Of a DNA stretch of 64,000 bases, positions 51,742-59,751 are shown piece after piece. Position 1 is the first letter of the stretch. The number at the start of each line of letters is the position of its first letter. The notes beneath the pieces were generated by a model, which worked only from the letters and a program-made list of their open reading frames with translations, had not been told where the DNA came from and ran no database searches. The DNA lies in NCBI GenBank assembly GCA_052389555.1, contig JBQTHV010000172.1:1-64000 (forward strand). The letters are read 5' to 3'. The DNA comes from JABFSM01 sp052389555 (GTDB taxonomy: Bacteria; Gemmatimonadota; Gemmatimonadetes; Gemmatimonadales; GWC2-71-9). A program made the position numbers and the translations under genes.

Positions 51742-52431
51742 GTGCACATCCTGGTAGTCGAGGACGACGAGCGCGTTGCAGGCTTCCTCCGCCAGAGTCT
51801 CGAGGAAGACGGCTACTCAGCGGATGTCGCGGTTGACGGGCAAACGGCCCTGGAGCGAGCCGGGCGGATCCCGGCCGCTGATCTCATCATTCTCGACATC
51901 CAGATTCCCGATCCCAACGGACTCGAGGTTACCCGGACCTTGCGGGACCGGGGCAACGCTACGCCGATCCTCATTCTCACCGGACGCGATACCCCGGAGG
52001 ACATTGCGACCGGCCTGGACGCCGGCGCGGATGATTACCTGGTCAAGCCGTTTGCCCTGGTGGAGCTGCTCGCCCGAGTTCGCGCGCTGACCCGGCGGCC
52101 CATGGCCGGCGTGCAGGGCACCCTTCACGCGGGTGCGGTGGAGCTCGACCGGCTCAAGCGCGCCGTCACCCGGCAGGGTCGTGACATCCCGCTTGCCCCC
52201 CGGCAATTCCGTCTGCTCGAATACCTCATGCTGAACGCCGGCCGGCCGGTGAGCCGGTCCGAGCTGCTTCGGGAGGTGTGGAACATCACTTTCGACCCCG
52301 AATCCAACCTGGTCGATGCCCACATCTCGACGCTCCGGAGCGCGTTGGAACGGGTCGGCGAACCCCGCCTGATCGAGACGGTTCGCGGCGTCGGGTACCG
52401 GCTTCGAGCCGGTGCTGACCAGCCCCGATGA
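51742..52431 (+). CDS. OmpR-family response regulator
   Basis: 229 residues. GTG start at 51742 with GGAGGGG before it. Receiver domain: ILVVEDDERVAGFLRQSL, phospho-acceptor Asp52 (LIILDIQIPD), Thr80 region ILTGRD, Lys102 (DDYLVKPF). C-terminal winged helix: RQFRLLEYLMLNAGRPVSRS, VDAHISTLRSALE, IETVRGVGYRLRAG. It would bind DNA when phosphorylated. It overlaps by ATGA a HisKA-only gene, not a full kinase. Confidence 0.94.
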   Translation: MHILVVEDDERVAGFLRQSLEEDGYSADVAVDGQTALERAGRIPAADLIILDIQIPDPNGLEVTRTLRDRGNATPILILTGRDTPEDIATGLDAGADDYLVKPFALVELLARVRALTRRPMAGVQGTLHAGAVELDRLKRAVTRQGRDIPLAPRQFRLLEYLMLNAGRPVSRSELLREVWNITFDPESNLVDAHISTLRSALERVGEPRLIETVRGVGYRLRAGADQPR

Positions 52432-52646
52432 CTTCCCCTTCCGAACGTGCGGTCGAGGACCCGCGCCGGCTCCTGGCAGAGGCGGGCCACGCGCTGCGGG
52501 GTCCTCTCACGGTGCTCCGGGGCGAGCTGGAGCTGGCCCTAACCCGCGAGCGGTCATCCGAGGAATATCAGGACGTGCTCCGCCGCTGTCTCGACGAGGT
52601 GGTGCGCCTGACCCGGCTGGTCGAGGGGTTCACGAGCAACGCCTGA
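52428..52646 (+). CDS. HisKA-only protein (histidine kinase without ATPase domain)
   Basis: 72 residues. It is just the dimerisation/phospho-acceptor hairpin: H-box HALRGPLTVLRGELELAL with His21, then ERSSEEYQDVLRRCLDEVVR, LTRLVEGF. There is no sensor, membrane segment or HATPase domain, and the next gene begins at its stop (TGATG). It may be a relic after deletion of the kinase C-terminus, or a phosphotransfer or dimer partner for the regulator. The frame is intact and coupled on both sides. Confidence 0.75.
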   Translation: MTSPSERAVEDPRRLLAEAGHALRGPLTVLRGELELALTRERSSEEYQDVLRRCLDEVVRLTRLVEGFTSNA

Positions 52647-53959
52647 TGCGCCGTCTCCTCCTGGCCGGGATGTCGCTCCTCGGACCCGTCGGGCTGGCGG
52701 CCCAGCGGCCGGGCGAATGGGACCGGGTGCTCGAACCGCGGGTGGCGGCGGCCCTCCCGCAGGTGGTCGCCTGGCGGCGCGACATCCACCAGCATCCCGA
52801 GCTCTCCAATCGCGAGGTCCGCACCGCCAAGCTGGTGGCGGATCACCTAACCCGGCTTGGTCTGGACGTGCGGACCGGGGTCGCTCACACCGGGGTCATC
52901 GCGATTCTTCGCGGCGGGAAACCCGGGCCGGTGGTGGCGCTGCGGGCGGACCTGGACGCCCTGCCGGTCACCGAGCTGGTGGATCTCCCGTTCAAGTCCA
53001 CCGCCACCGCCGAGTACAACGGGCAGCAGGTTGGGGTGATGCACGCCTGCGGCCACGACAATCACGTTGCCATCCTGTTGGGCGCTGCGACGGTCCTCGC
53101 GGGGATTCGCGCGCAGATCCCCGGGACCATCACGTTTCTCTTCCAGCCCGCCGAGGAAGGACCGCCGCTCGGCGAGACGGGCGGCGCGAGCCTCATGATC
53201 CGGGAGGGCGCTCTCGAGAATCCCGCCCCGGGCGCGATCTTTGGGCTGCACGTGTGGCCCGAGCGGGTGGGGACGATCACCTGGCGGGCCGGTCCGTTCA
53301 TGGCCGCCTCGGACCAGTTGCGGATCGTGGTGCGGGGCAAGCAGACCCACGGCGCGGTGCCCTGGGGCGGTGTCGATCCCATCACGGTCGCCTCCCAGAT
53401 CGTGCTGGGACTCCAGACCGTGGTGAGCCGGCAGACCGACCTAACCCGCACGCCCGCCATCGTCACCATCGGGGCGATCCAGGGCGGCAACCGCGGCAAT
53501 ATCATCCCGGACAGCGTGGTGATGCTCGGCACGGTGCGCACCTTCGACGAAGCGGTGCGGGCCGACGTAAAGCGCCGGATCGAGCGGACCGCGCGCTCGA
53601 TCGCGGAGGCGGCCGGAGCAACCGCCGTGGCTGATTTTCCCGGCGTCAATAACCCGGTGACCTACAACGATCCCGCGCTTACCGAGCGCATGCTGCCGAC
53701 GTTGCGGCGGGTCGCGGGCGAGGGCAAGCTGATCCAGACGGGCCTCCAGACTCCGTCCGAGGACTTTGCCTGGTATCAGCAGAAGGTGCCGGGACTCTTC
53801 GTCTATCTCGGCATCGTTCCCGAGGGGAAAGATCCGGCCGCCGCTCCGCGGAATCACTCTCCCTATTTCTTCGCCGATGAGGGCGCGCTTCCGGTGGGGG
53901 TGCAGCTCCTAGCGACCCTCGCGCTCGACTGGCTCTCCGGTCCAGGCCGACCTCGGTGA
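52646..53959 (+). CDS. M20D-family amidohydrolase/peptidase, exported
   Basis: 437 residues, signal peptide LLLAGMSLLGPVGLAAQ. The M20 metal site is complete: GVMHACGHDNHVAILLG, FLFQPAEEGPP (Glu base), dimer-interface His in RGKQTHGAVPWGG, and NHSPYFFADEGAL. Resembles indole-acetyl-amino-acid hydrolases and N-acyl-amino-acid amidohydrolases. ATG overlaps the upstream TGA; it overlaps the APC permease gene downstream (GTGA), so hydrolysis and import of the product are probably linked. Confidence 0.92.
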   Translation: MRRLLLAGMSLLGPVGLAAQRPGEWDRVLEPRVAAALPQVVAWRRDIHQHPELSNREVRTAKLVADHLTRLGLDVRTGVAHTGVIAILRGGKPGPVVALRADLDALPVTELVDLPFKSTATAEYNGQQVGVMHACGHDNHVAILLGAATVLAGIRAQIPGTITFLFQPAEEGPPLGETGGASLMIREGALENPAPGAIFGLHVWPERVGTITWRAGPFMAASDQLRIVVRGKQTHGAVPWGGVDPITVASQIVLGLQTVVSRQTDLTRTPAIVTIGAIQGGNRGNIIPDSVVMLGTVRTFDEAVRADVKRRIERTARSIAEAAGATAVADFPGVNNPVTYNDPALTERMLPTLRRVAGEGKLIQTGLQTPSEDFAWYQQKVPGLFVYLGIVPEGKDPAAAPRNHSPYFFADEGALPVGVQLLATLALDWLSGPGRPR

Positions 53960-55302
53960 GCGGCAGCGCCGCCGAGCCGCCGAGCCGCCGAGCCGTCCCG
54001 CCGTCCGGTCCTGCGCCGGAGCTGGCCCGCCGAATCGGGCGGTGGGCGCTCACGGGGCTGGTCATCAACGGGATCGTCGGCAGCGCGATCTTCGGGTTAC
54101 CCGCGACCGTCGGCGAGCGGCTCGGCCGCGGCGCGCCGCTGGCTTGGGCCCTCGCCGCGGTGCTCATCGGGATCGTGGTGGCCTGCTTTGCCGAGGTGGC
54201 CTCGCGGTTCCGCGAGGCGGGCGGGCCGTACCTCTTCGTGCAGGCCAGCTTCGGGCGGTTCGCGGGCCTCCAGACCGGGTGGATGGCCTACCTAACCCGC
54301 CTCACTGCCGCGGGCGCGGTCGCGAATCTCCTGGTGAGCTATCTCGGCGTGATCGTGCCCGGCGCCGATGCGGTGCCCGGCCGGTACGTCGTCCTCGCGG
54401 CGGTCATCGGTGGTCTGGCCGCGGTGAACTATCGCGGCGTCGGACCGGGCGCGGGGGTCAGCAGCGCGTTTGCCATCCTGAAGCTGCTCGGCCTGTTCGT
54501 CTTTGCCGGGGCCGGGCTCCTCTGGCTGCTTGGGCACGAGGGAATCCCGGCTCCCGCCGCTCCCCCGGGCATCGATCCCTGGCTGGCTACCCTGCTCGTG
54601 CTGGTCTTCGCGTACGGGGGCTTCGAAGCGGCCCTGATGCCGCTGGCGGAAGCGAAGAACCCCGAGCGCGACGCGCCGGTGGCGCTGTTCACCGCCCTCG
54701 CTACGGCCACCCTGGTCTACATGCTGGTCCAGACCGTGGTGACCCTCACCCTGCCTAACCCGGGCGCCACGACGACCCCGCTGGCCGACGCGGCGCGGGG
54801 GTTCCTGGGGACCGGCGGGGCGATGTTCATCGCGGCGACCGCCTTGCTCTCGACCTTCGGCTATCTGGCCGGTGCGATGGTCAATGTGCCGAGGCTGACG
54901 TTTGCGATGGCGGAGCGCGCGGAGCTCCCCCGCGGGTTCGCCGCGGTGCATCGGCGCTTCCGGACTCCGTTTGTATCGATTCTCGTCTTCGCGGGTCTGG
55001 CCTTCGTGCTCGCGGCGAGCGGGAGTTTTCTCCAGAACGTGAGTCTCTCGGTGGCGGCGCGGCTCATTACCTACGGCCTGGTGTGCGCCGCCCTCCCGGC
55101 GCTCCGGCGCCGCGACGGCACCGCCAGAACCGCTTCCCCTGCCGCCTTCCGGCTCCCCGGAGGACCGGTGCTGGCCGGGCTTGGCGTGTTAGGCATGGCG
55201 CTCATGGCGGTGCAGGTGAGCGCGCGCGAGGTGGTGATCATGGGCGTGGTGATCGTGCTGGCGAGCGTGCACTACTTCGTCGTGAGTCGGCGGGCGGATT
55301 AG
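53956..55302 (+). CDS. APC-family amino acid permease
   Basis: 448 residues, about twelve membrane helices. First helix ALTGLVINGIVGSAIFGLP has the APC substrate-binding Gly motif. Later YGGFEAALMPLAEAKNPERD is the conserved helix 6-7 region. The first 20 residues (SAAEPPSRRAVPPSGP) are translated GCCGCCGAG/GCCGTCC repeat units. Probably imports amino acids released by the M20 hydrolase encoded just upstream. Confidence 0.9.
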   Translation: MSGSAAEPPSRRAVPPSGPAPELARRIGRWALTGLVINGIVGSAIFGLPATVGERLGRGAPLAWALAAVLIGIVVACFAEVASRFREAGGPYLFVQASFGRFAGLQTGWMAYLTRLTAAGAVANLLVSYLGVIVPGADAVPGRYVVLAAVIGGLAAVNYRGVGPGAGVSSAFAILKLLGLFVFAGAGLLWLLGHEGIPAPAAPPGIDPWLATLLVLVFAYGGFEAALMPLAEAKNPERDAPVALFTALATATLVYMLVQTVVTLTLPNPGATTTPLADAARGFLGTGGAMFIAATALLSTFGYLAGAMVNVPRLTFAMAERAELPRGFAAVHRRFRTPFVSILVFAGLAFVLAASGSFLQNVSLSVAARLITYGLVCAALPALRRRDGTARTASPAAFRLPGGPVLAGLGVLGMALMAVQVSAREVVIMGVVIVLASVHYFVVSRRAD

Positions 55303-55307
55303 CTAGT

Positions 55308-55421
55308 GGCTATGGGCTATTGGCTATTGGCTATTGGTCAACAGCCTAACCCGCAGGGCTTTTTCCAATAGCCAATAGCCAATAGCCAATAGCCAATAGC
55401 CTCTTCCAATAGCCAATAGCC
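55308..55421. terminator. Hairpin of CTATTGG/CCAATAG units
   Basis: The left arm GGGCTATTGGCTATTGGCTA pairs with a right arm of about six CCAATAG units in two blocks. It separates convergent genes (APC permease and amidinotransferase-fold protein). It contains a CCTAACCCGC word in the loop. Confidence 0.7.
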
Positions 55422-55425
55422 CTCA

Positions 55426-56352
55426 TCAGAACAACTCCGCGATCAGGCACCGTGCGCTTCCCCCGCCCAGCCGCTCGAAGGCGGAGAGCTCGGTATGGAG
55501 GATCCGTCCCCGGCGCTCGAGCTCGAGCAGCTGTTCGGCCGTGAAGGCCCGCCAGGCCCGGCTCGACATCACCCAAAGCGGTTCTCCCGCGGTCGAGGTG
55601 AGGGCCAGGCAATTGCCGCAATACTCGGATACCTGGGCGCGGGTTAGGGAGAGGATCGCATTGCCGTCCCGGTGCAGCCGCTCCTCGACGGCGCGCCGCT
55701 GGCCCGGCTCCTCGATCGCCTCAAGCGCGATTCCCGCGGCGCCGTGCCCGATGAAGAGCAGGACGTTGGTGTGGTAATAGGGAACGCCGTTCGGGTCGGT
55801 GGCGCGGAACCCAACCAGGTCATACCCCAGCGCCCGCGCCCATTCCGCCGCCAGGCCGGCATCGGTCCGAGGGGAAAGGGCCGCATACGCCGCACGGTGC
55901 GCGTGATCCAGCACCAGGCTGCCGGTGCTTTCCAGGAATCGGCCTTCCCGTTCCTCGCCGGAGAAGTCCAGAAACCGGGAGTAGGCAGGGCGCAAGAGCT
56001 CGATGAGATCGCTGCGCCGCTCGGGGCGCCGGTTGCGTGCCATCAGCGGATACACCACCAGGGCCGCAGGTTCTTCCCGGGGCGCCGGCGCCGCCGGGTG
56101 GGTGGAAAACCAGTTATTGCAGAAGGGGCCGTCCGGGGTCGCTTCGACGCTGCGGGTTAGGGTGACGGTCACGCCCTGCCCGACCAGCAGATCGCGGAGG
56201 TGCCGGTGCTGCTCCACCGCCAGGGCCTCGAGGCTCCGGGCCTCCTCCGGCGAGACGGCTTCCTGGAACACGTTGGTGGCCTGGGTCTCCGGGTTGAAGC
56301 GAAACCGGTGCGGTTCGATCAAGAGGACGTGCGACGCTGCGGCCTCCGCCAT
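55426..56352 (-). CDS. Amidinotransferase/arginine-deiminase-fold protein (CtlX-like)
   Basis: 308 residues. Pentein fold with blocks ASHVLLIEPHRFRFNPET, DGPFCNNWFSTHP, VVYPLMARNRRPERRSDLI, FLESTGSLVLDHAHRAAYAA, VPYYHTNVLLFIGHGAAGIA and the likely catalytic Cys in GGGSARCLIAELF. Resembles the citrulline-utilisation hydrolase CtlX group and related uncharacterised amidinotransferases. Acts in the cytoplasm on a guanidino or ureido compound. The gene upstream is a membrane protein with 3 nt between them. Confidence 0.88.
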   Translation of the reverse strand: MAEAAASHVLLIEPHRFRFNPETQATNVFQEAVSPEEARSLEALAVEQHRHLRDLLVGQGVTVTLTRSVEATPDGPFCNNWFSTHPAAPAPREEPAALVVYPLMARNRRPERRSDLIELLRPAYSRFLDFSGEEREGRFLESTGSLVLDHAHRAAYAALSPRTDAGLAAEWARALGYDLVGFRATDPNGVPYYHTNVLLFIGHGAAGIALEAIEEPGQRRAVEERLHRDGNAILSLTRAQVSEYCGNCLALTSTAGEPLWVMSSRAWRAFTAEQLLELERRGRILHTELSAFERLGGGSARCLIAELF

Positions 56353-56355
56353 CGG

Positions 56356-57096
56356 CTAGAACCCCAGCTTGATGCCGACCGAAACCACCGGGTGGTACCG
56401 GAGCCACGGCCGCCGGGTGATCTCGTCACGCACCTGCTCCTCCTCCCGCTCGACTCGGGCGTCGAGCTCCTCCCGCTCCGCCCCGTTGAGCTCGCTCGCG
56501 GCCTGGAGATCGACCAGCGGAGTTCCGGTAAAGCCCACCCCAAGATCGATCACGAACGCAACCCGGCTCCGGCCTGCGATCCCGATGCCCAGATAAGGCG
56601 CAGTGCGGTCGAAGGTCACGGTGGCGTCGAGGGCGCTGACCTCGCTCTCGCTGTAGGTTCGGCCGTCGAGCGTCACCGGGGGGTAGGCGGCCAGCCGGCC
56701 TTCGTTGTAGTTGAGAATGATCCCGCCGGAGAGATGGAAGATCCCCTTGAACGGATACAGATCGACCAACGCGACACCGTTCTCGAAATGGGGGGTTGCC
56801 AGGTACCGGTTGCTCTCGATGGACACATCACGGGACAGCTCGAAGTAGTTGCCGCCGAGCCGGAAAACGACATGCGGTCCAGCATGCACCGAGAGCTCGG
56901 CGCCCAGGCCCAGGGTCGAGGCGCGGGCAGCGATGCCTACCTGTGCCGACGCCGGGGCGAACAGGGTGGACAGGGCGAACAGGACGAACAGGGCGAACAG
57001 GACCGGACGCCGAGGGCCGCCCGCCGAGCGCTGAGTGCCGAGCGCCGAGTATCGAGCGCCGGGCGCCGAGTGCCGAGTGCCGAGCCACCAGGTCAT
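56356..57096 (-). CDS. Outer-membrane beta-barrel-like protein with repeat-encoded N-terminus
   Basis: 246 residues from the ATG at 57096. The N-region (LGTRHSAPGARYSALGTQRS) is CTCGGC-type repeat. The hydrophobic core of the signal peptide (PVLFALFVLFALSTLFAPAS) is encoded by tandem CCTGTTCGY nonamers at about 56,955-57,003. The mature part alternates amphipathic strands (VVFRLGGNYFELSRDVSI, GGIILNYNEGRLAAYPP, FVIDLGVGFTGTPLVDL) and ends in F, as in porins. A C-terminal charged helix interrupts the last strands. Function unknown. Confidence 0.65.
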   Translation of the reverse strand: MTWWLGTRHSAPGARYSALGTQRSAGGPRRPVLFALFVLFALSTLFAPASAQVGIAARASTLGLGAELSVHAGPHVVFRLGGNYFELSRDVSIESNRYLATPHFENGVALVDLYPFKGIFHLSGGIILNYNEGRLAAYPPVTLDGRTYSESEVSALDATVTFDRTAPYLGIGIAGRSRVAFVIDLGVGFTGTPLVDLQAASELNGAEREELDARVEREEEQVRDEITRRPWLRYHPVVSVGIKLGF

Positions 57097-57109
57097 AAAG
57101 GCTCGCAAG

Positions 57110-57706
57110 TTAGGTCGGTCGTGTCGCCGGAGGAAGCAGCCGGTGGCCGACCCAGGTCCCCACCGCCCAGCCGCCAAGCGCCCCGCCCACGACATCGCTC
57201 AGGAAATGACTCTCCGCCAGGAGCCGGGTGACTCCGCAGCCTGCGGCCAGCAGGTACAGAACCAGTGCAGCTTTCGGATATCGCCGCGCGAGGACCGCGG
57301 CTCCTCCGAACGCGACCATGACGTGACTGCTCGGGAAGCCCAGGTCGTGGGTGTCGAAGAGCCGCTCGGTGAAGGGGCGATAGAAGTATTCTCCCTCGTG
57401 CAGGCCGGGCCGCTCGCGGCGAACCAGCAGCTTGAGCAGCTCGGCCGCGCCGCCGGCGATCGCCGGGCCCAGGAGCAGAGCGCCGGCCAACCGGACCTGA
57501 CCCCGATCGCGGCGGCCTTCCAGCCAGAAGGCCACGGCTAGCGCCACCCAGAAGAAGATGCTCCCCGAGATGCGGAGCAGCCGGCCCCAATCATGCTGGT
57601 ACACCCCGGGATATCTCACGGTTTGGAATACCCAGGGATCGAGCCACAGGGCGGCGAGCGTGGCGAGCGCAGCGCCCAAGAGCGCGAGGGCGAGGCGCCG
57701 CCGCAT
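57110..57706 (-). CDS. PAP2-family phosphatase
   Basis: 198 residues, about five membrane helices. The three PAP2 motifs are present: KLLVRRERP, GFPSSHVMVAFGG and TRLLAESHFLSDVVGG. It dephosphorylates a lipid phosphate (phosphatidate, undecaprenyl diphosphate or similar) on the outer side of the membrane. Overlaps the upstream AlaX gene by one base. Confidence 0.93.
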   Translation of the reverse strand: MRRRLALALLGAALATLAALWLDPWVFQTVRYPGVYQHDWGRLLRISGSIFFWVALAVAFWLEGRRDRGQVRLAGALLLGPAIAGGAAELLKLLVRRERPGLHEGEYFYRPFTERLFDTHDLGFPSSHVMVAFGGAAVLARRYPKAALVLYLLAAGCGVTRLLAESHFLSDVVGGALGGWAVGTWVGHRLLPPATRPT

Positions 57707-58911
57707 TAACCCGCAGCGCGGGTTAGGCTATCGGCGGCCCCGGCCAGCGCCTGCTCGAGCGCTTCCTGGCTGGCCGGCCCCGCCGCGCCCTGGAGGACGC
57801 GATCGCCGCCGCCGCGCCCGCCGCCGAGCCGGTCGAGGGCCTGCCGGAAGGCGGGACCGAGGTCCACCGCGACCGACTCCGAGCGGCCGAACACCAGCTG
57901 GCAGCGAGGTCCGGTCGTGCCGAGCAGTGCGACGGTCTGCGGTTCCCCGGTGAGCCGGAGGGCCAGCGCCTTGAGCTCCTCGAGCGGCCGGGTGTCCCAC
58001 GCGGCCACGACGAGCCGGTACGATCCCCGGGGAGCGGTGGCGAGCAGGCGGCTCGCCTCTTGATCCAGTTCGCGCTCCCGGTACTCGGTGAGCTCACGGC
58101 GCGCAATCCGGAGCGTCTCCTGCATGCGGGTTATGGCCTCCTTGAGCTCGGCCGGGGCGCAGGTGAGCGCGGCGGCCAGCTCGCGCACGATGGCGCGCTT
58201 CCGGGCGTAGTCGGCGCGGGCCCGCTCGCCGGAGAGGAACTCGACCCGGGTTCCCCCTTTCTTCCGCTCGGCGCGCTGGACCGCGATGAGGCCGACCTCG
58301 CCGGTCGCGGCGACGTGGGTCCCCCCGCAGGGCGAGAGATCGAACTCGCCGATCGCGACCAGCCGCACCGGGCCGGCGACGTCCGGCTGTTTGCGCAGGG
58401 TTAACCCGCTGAGCTCGCTATCCGACGGGAACCAGGCCCGGATCGCGAGGTTGCCCGCGACGATCCGGTTGGCGAGCGATTCGGCGTCCGCGATGCGCTC
58501 GTCGGGGAGGGACGCGGTGGCGAGATCGATGCTGACGGTTTCCGCGCCGAGGTGAAAACTGACGGTCTCGGCACCGGCCGCCTGGAGGAAGGCCTGGGAA
58601 AGGATGTGCTGGCCGGTATGCTGCTGCATGTGATCGTAGCGGCGCGGCCAGTCGATCAGGCCGGCGACCGGACCCGGTTCGACCGGCGCATCGAGCACGT
58701 GCAGGACGGTCTGGTCGCCATCTCGCGCGATGACGTCGATGACCGCCGCCGAGCCGAGTCGCCCGGTGTCGTGGGGCTGTCCGCCCGAGGTCGGATAGAA
58801 GAGCGAACGATCCAGTACCGCGGTGGGGCGATCTCGAAGCGCCGTGGTTTCGATCACGGTCCCCTGGAACTCGCGGGTATAGGAATCGGAATAGTAGAGA
58901 CGGTCAGTCAA
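57706..58911 (-). CDS. Alanyl-tRNA editing protein (AlaX-L, with DHHA1 tail)
   Basis: 401 residues from a TTG at 58911 (TDRLYYSDSYTREFQGTVIE is the family start). Frames further upstream run into the tRNA fragment and give a false N-terminus. AlaS-like editing zinc site: His98/His102 (HMQQHTGQHIL), Cys195/His199 (SPCGGTHVA). The C-terminal part, including GGGRGGGDRVLQGAAG, is DHHA1-like. It removes Ser or Gly wrongly charged to tRNA-Ala. It is the last housekeeping gene before the island. Confidence 0.92.
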   Translation of the reverse strand: MTDRLYYSDSYTREFQGTVIETTALRDRPTAVLDRSLFYPTSGGQPHDTGRLGSAAVIDVIARDGDQTVLHVLDAPVEPGPVAGLIDWPRRYDHMQQHTGQHILSQAFLQAAGAETVSFHLGAETVSIDLATASLPDERIADAESLANRIVAGNLAIRAWFPSDSELSGLTLRKQPDVAGPVRLVAIGEFDLSPCGGTHVAATGEVGLIAVQRAERKKGGTRVEFLSGERARADYARKRAIVRELAAALTCAPAELKEAITRMQETLRIARRELTEYRERELDQEASRLLATAPRGSYRLVVAAWDTRPLEELKALALRLTGEPQTVALLGTTGPRCQLVFGRSESVAVDLGPAFRQALDRLGGGRGGGDRVLQGAAGPASQEALEQALAGAADSLTRAAG

Positions 58912-58914
58912 GAG

Positions 58915-58958
58915 CGCGCCCTGAGGGACTCGAACCCCCAACCCTCAGATCCGAAGTC
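58915..58958 (-). other. 3' fragment of a tRNA-Arg gene (attachment site remnant)
   Basis: Read on the minus strand, the fragment has an anticodon loop CTTCGGA, 3' anticodon stem TCTGA, T arm GGGGGTTCGAGTCCCTC and acceptor 3' half AGGGCGC plus discriminator. The loop fits an Arg anticodon TCG. The D arm and 5' acceptor GCGCCCT are absent: sequence beyond 58958 is unrelated. This is the pattern left at one end of an element that integrated into a tRNA gene. Confidence 0.8.
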
Positions 58959-59223
58959 GAGCCGGGTATCGGGTTCCATAGGGCAACTTTACCGCTTTCA
59001 TAGGGGAAACGCGGGGAGGTTGCCTTATCCCGCCCCCCGATTGGTCGAAGATTTCCCCCTCAATCTATCCCACAAAATAGCCCACCCTGGAGGCGCTCGC
59101 TTCGAGGCCCCCCGGCAGGGGCATGCAAACGCCCGGGTGGCCGATGCGGGGGGGTGTGGCGGACCAACACCCCGCCCTCCGAAAATTTTTCCGAAGATTT
59201 TTTCCTGAAAGGAGTTTGCAGAA
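58959..59223. other. Non-coding left end of the island
   Basis: 265 nt without a recognisable gene. Contains short C- and G-runs and an AT-rich tract (AAAATTTTTCCGAAGATTTT) followed by GAAAGGAG, the ribosome site of the next gene. Possible integration and promoter region. Confidence 0.55.
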
Positions 59224-59746
59224 ATGCCGGGCAGTCCGAAAAAGAGCGCGAGTCTAGCGAAGCTTCTCCAGGGCATGTTTGAAGAAACCCTGGTGGACTA
59301 CGCGGAAGGGGACCAACCCCTCCAGGCGGTGCTCAATAAGCAAGGCATTGTGATGATCGGTTGGCGTGCGTATCTGAAAGAGCATCCTGAGGCCAAAGCG
59401 GCTTGGGACGAAGTGAAACGGTATGGGGCCGAGGCGCTGGCGGAAGCGAGTCTGGGAATCGCGGACGGAGCGAGCAGGGAGAGTACGGCGCATGTGAGCA
59501 AGGGCCAAGCTCCAGGTAGCGGTGCGGCATTGGCTCACTTCCCGCTATGATCCCAAGCAATTCGGGACCAAAGGGGAAGCCGCCGTCAATATCGGGCGGC
59601 TCTTTCTAACAGCGGTGAAGGAAGTGAACGAGGCTGAAACTCGCGAACGGATCGCGGCGATGGAGAGGGAAAAGGCTCACTGGGCTGAGGCGCGGATCGA
59701 AGCTCCAGAGGCGGAACCTCCTACTGTCTCTGAGAGGCCCGGCTAA
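59224..59746 (+). pseudogene. Phage terminase small-subunit-like gene with an internal frameshift
   Basis: Strong ribosome site (AAAGGAG) before the ATG at 59224. Frame 1 reads SASLAKLLQGMFEETLVDYA, IVMIGWRAYLKEHPEAKAAW and ASLGIADGASRES. After about 59,497 the family-like sequence continues in the +1 frame: ARAKLQVAVRHWLTSRYDPK, QFGTKGEAAVNIG, to 59746. The join RAKLQVxxRxWLxSRxxPKxxG is the usual C-terminal core of small terminases. The shift lies in GCAAGGGCC and could be an indel error, a dead gene or +1 frameshifting. A stand-alone terminase-small-like gene suggests phage ancestry of the island. Confidence 0.6.
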
Positions 59747-59751
59747 GATTC

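Noticed and set aside
58912..58941. N-terminal GVRVPQGALL extension of the AlaX protein
   Set aside because: These codons are the translated 3' end of the tRNA-Arg fragment; the family begins at the TTG at 58911.
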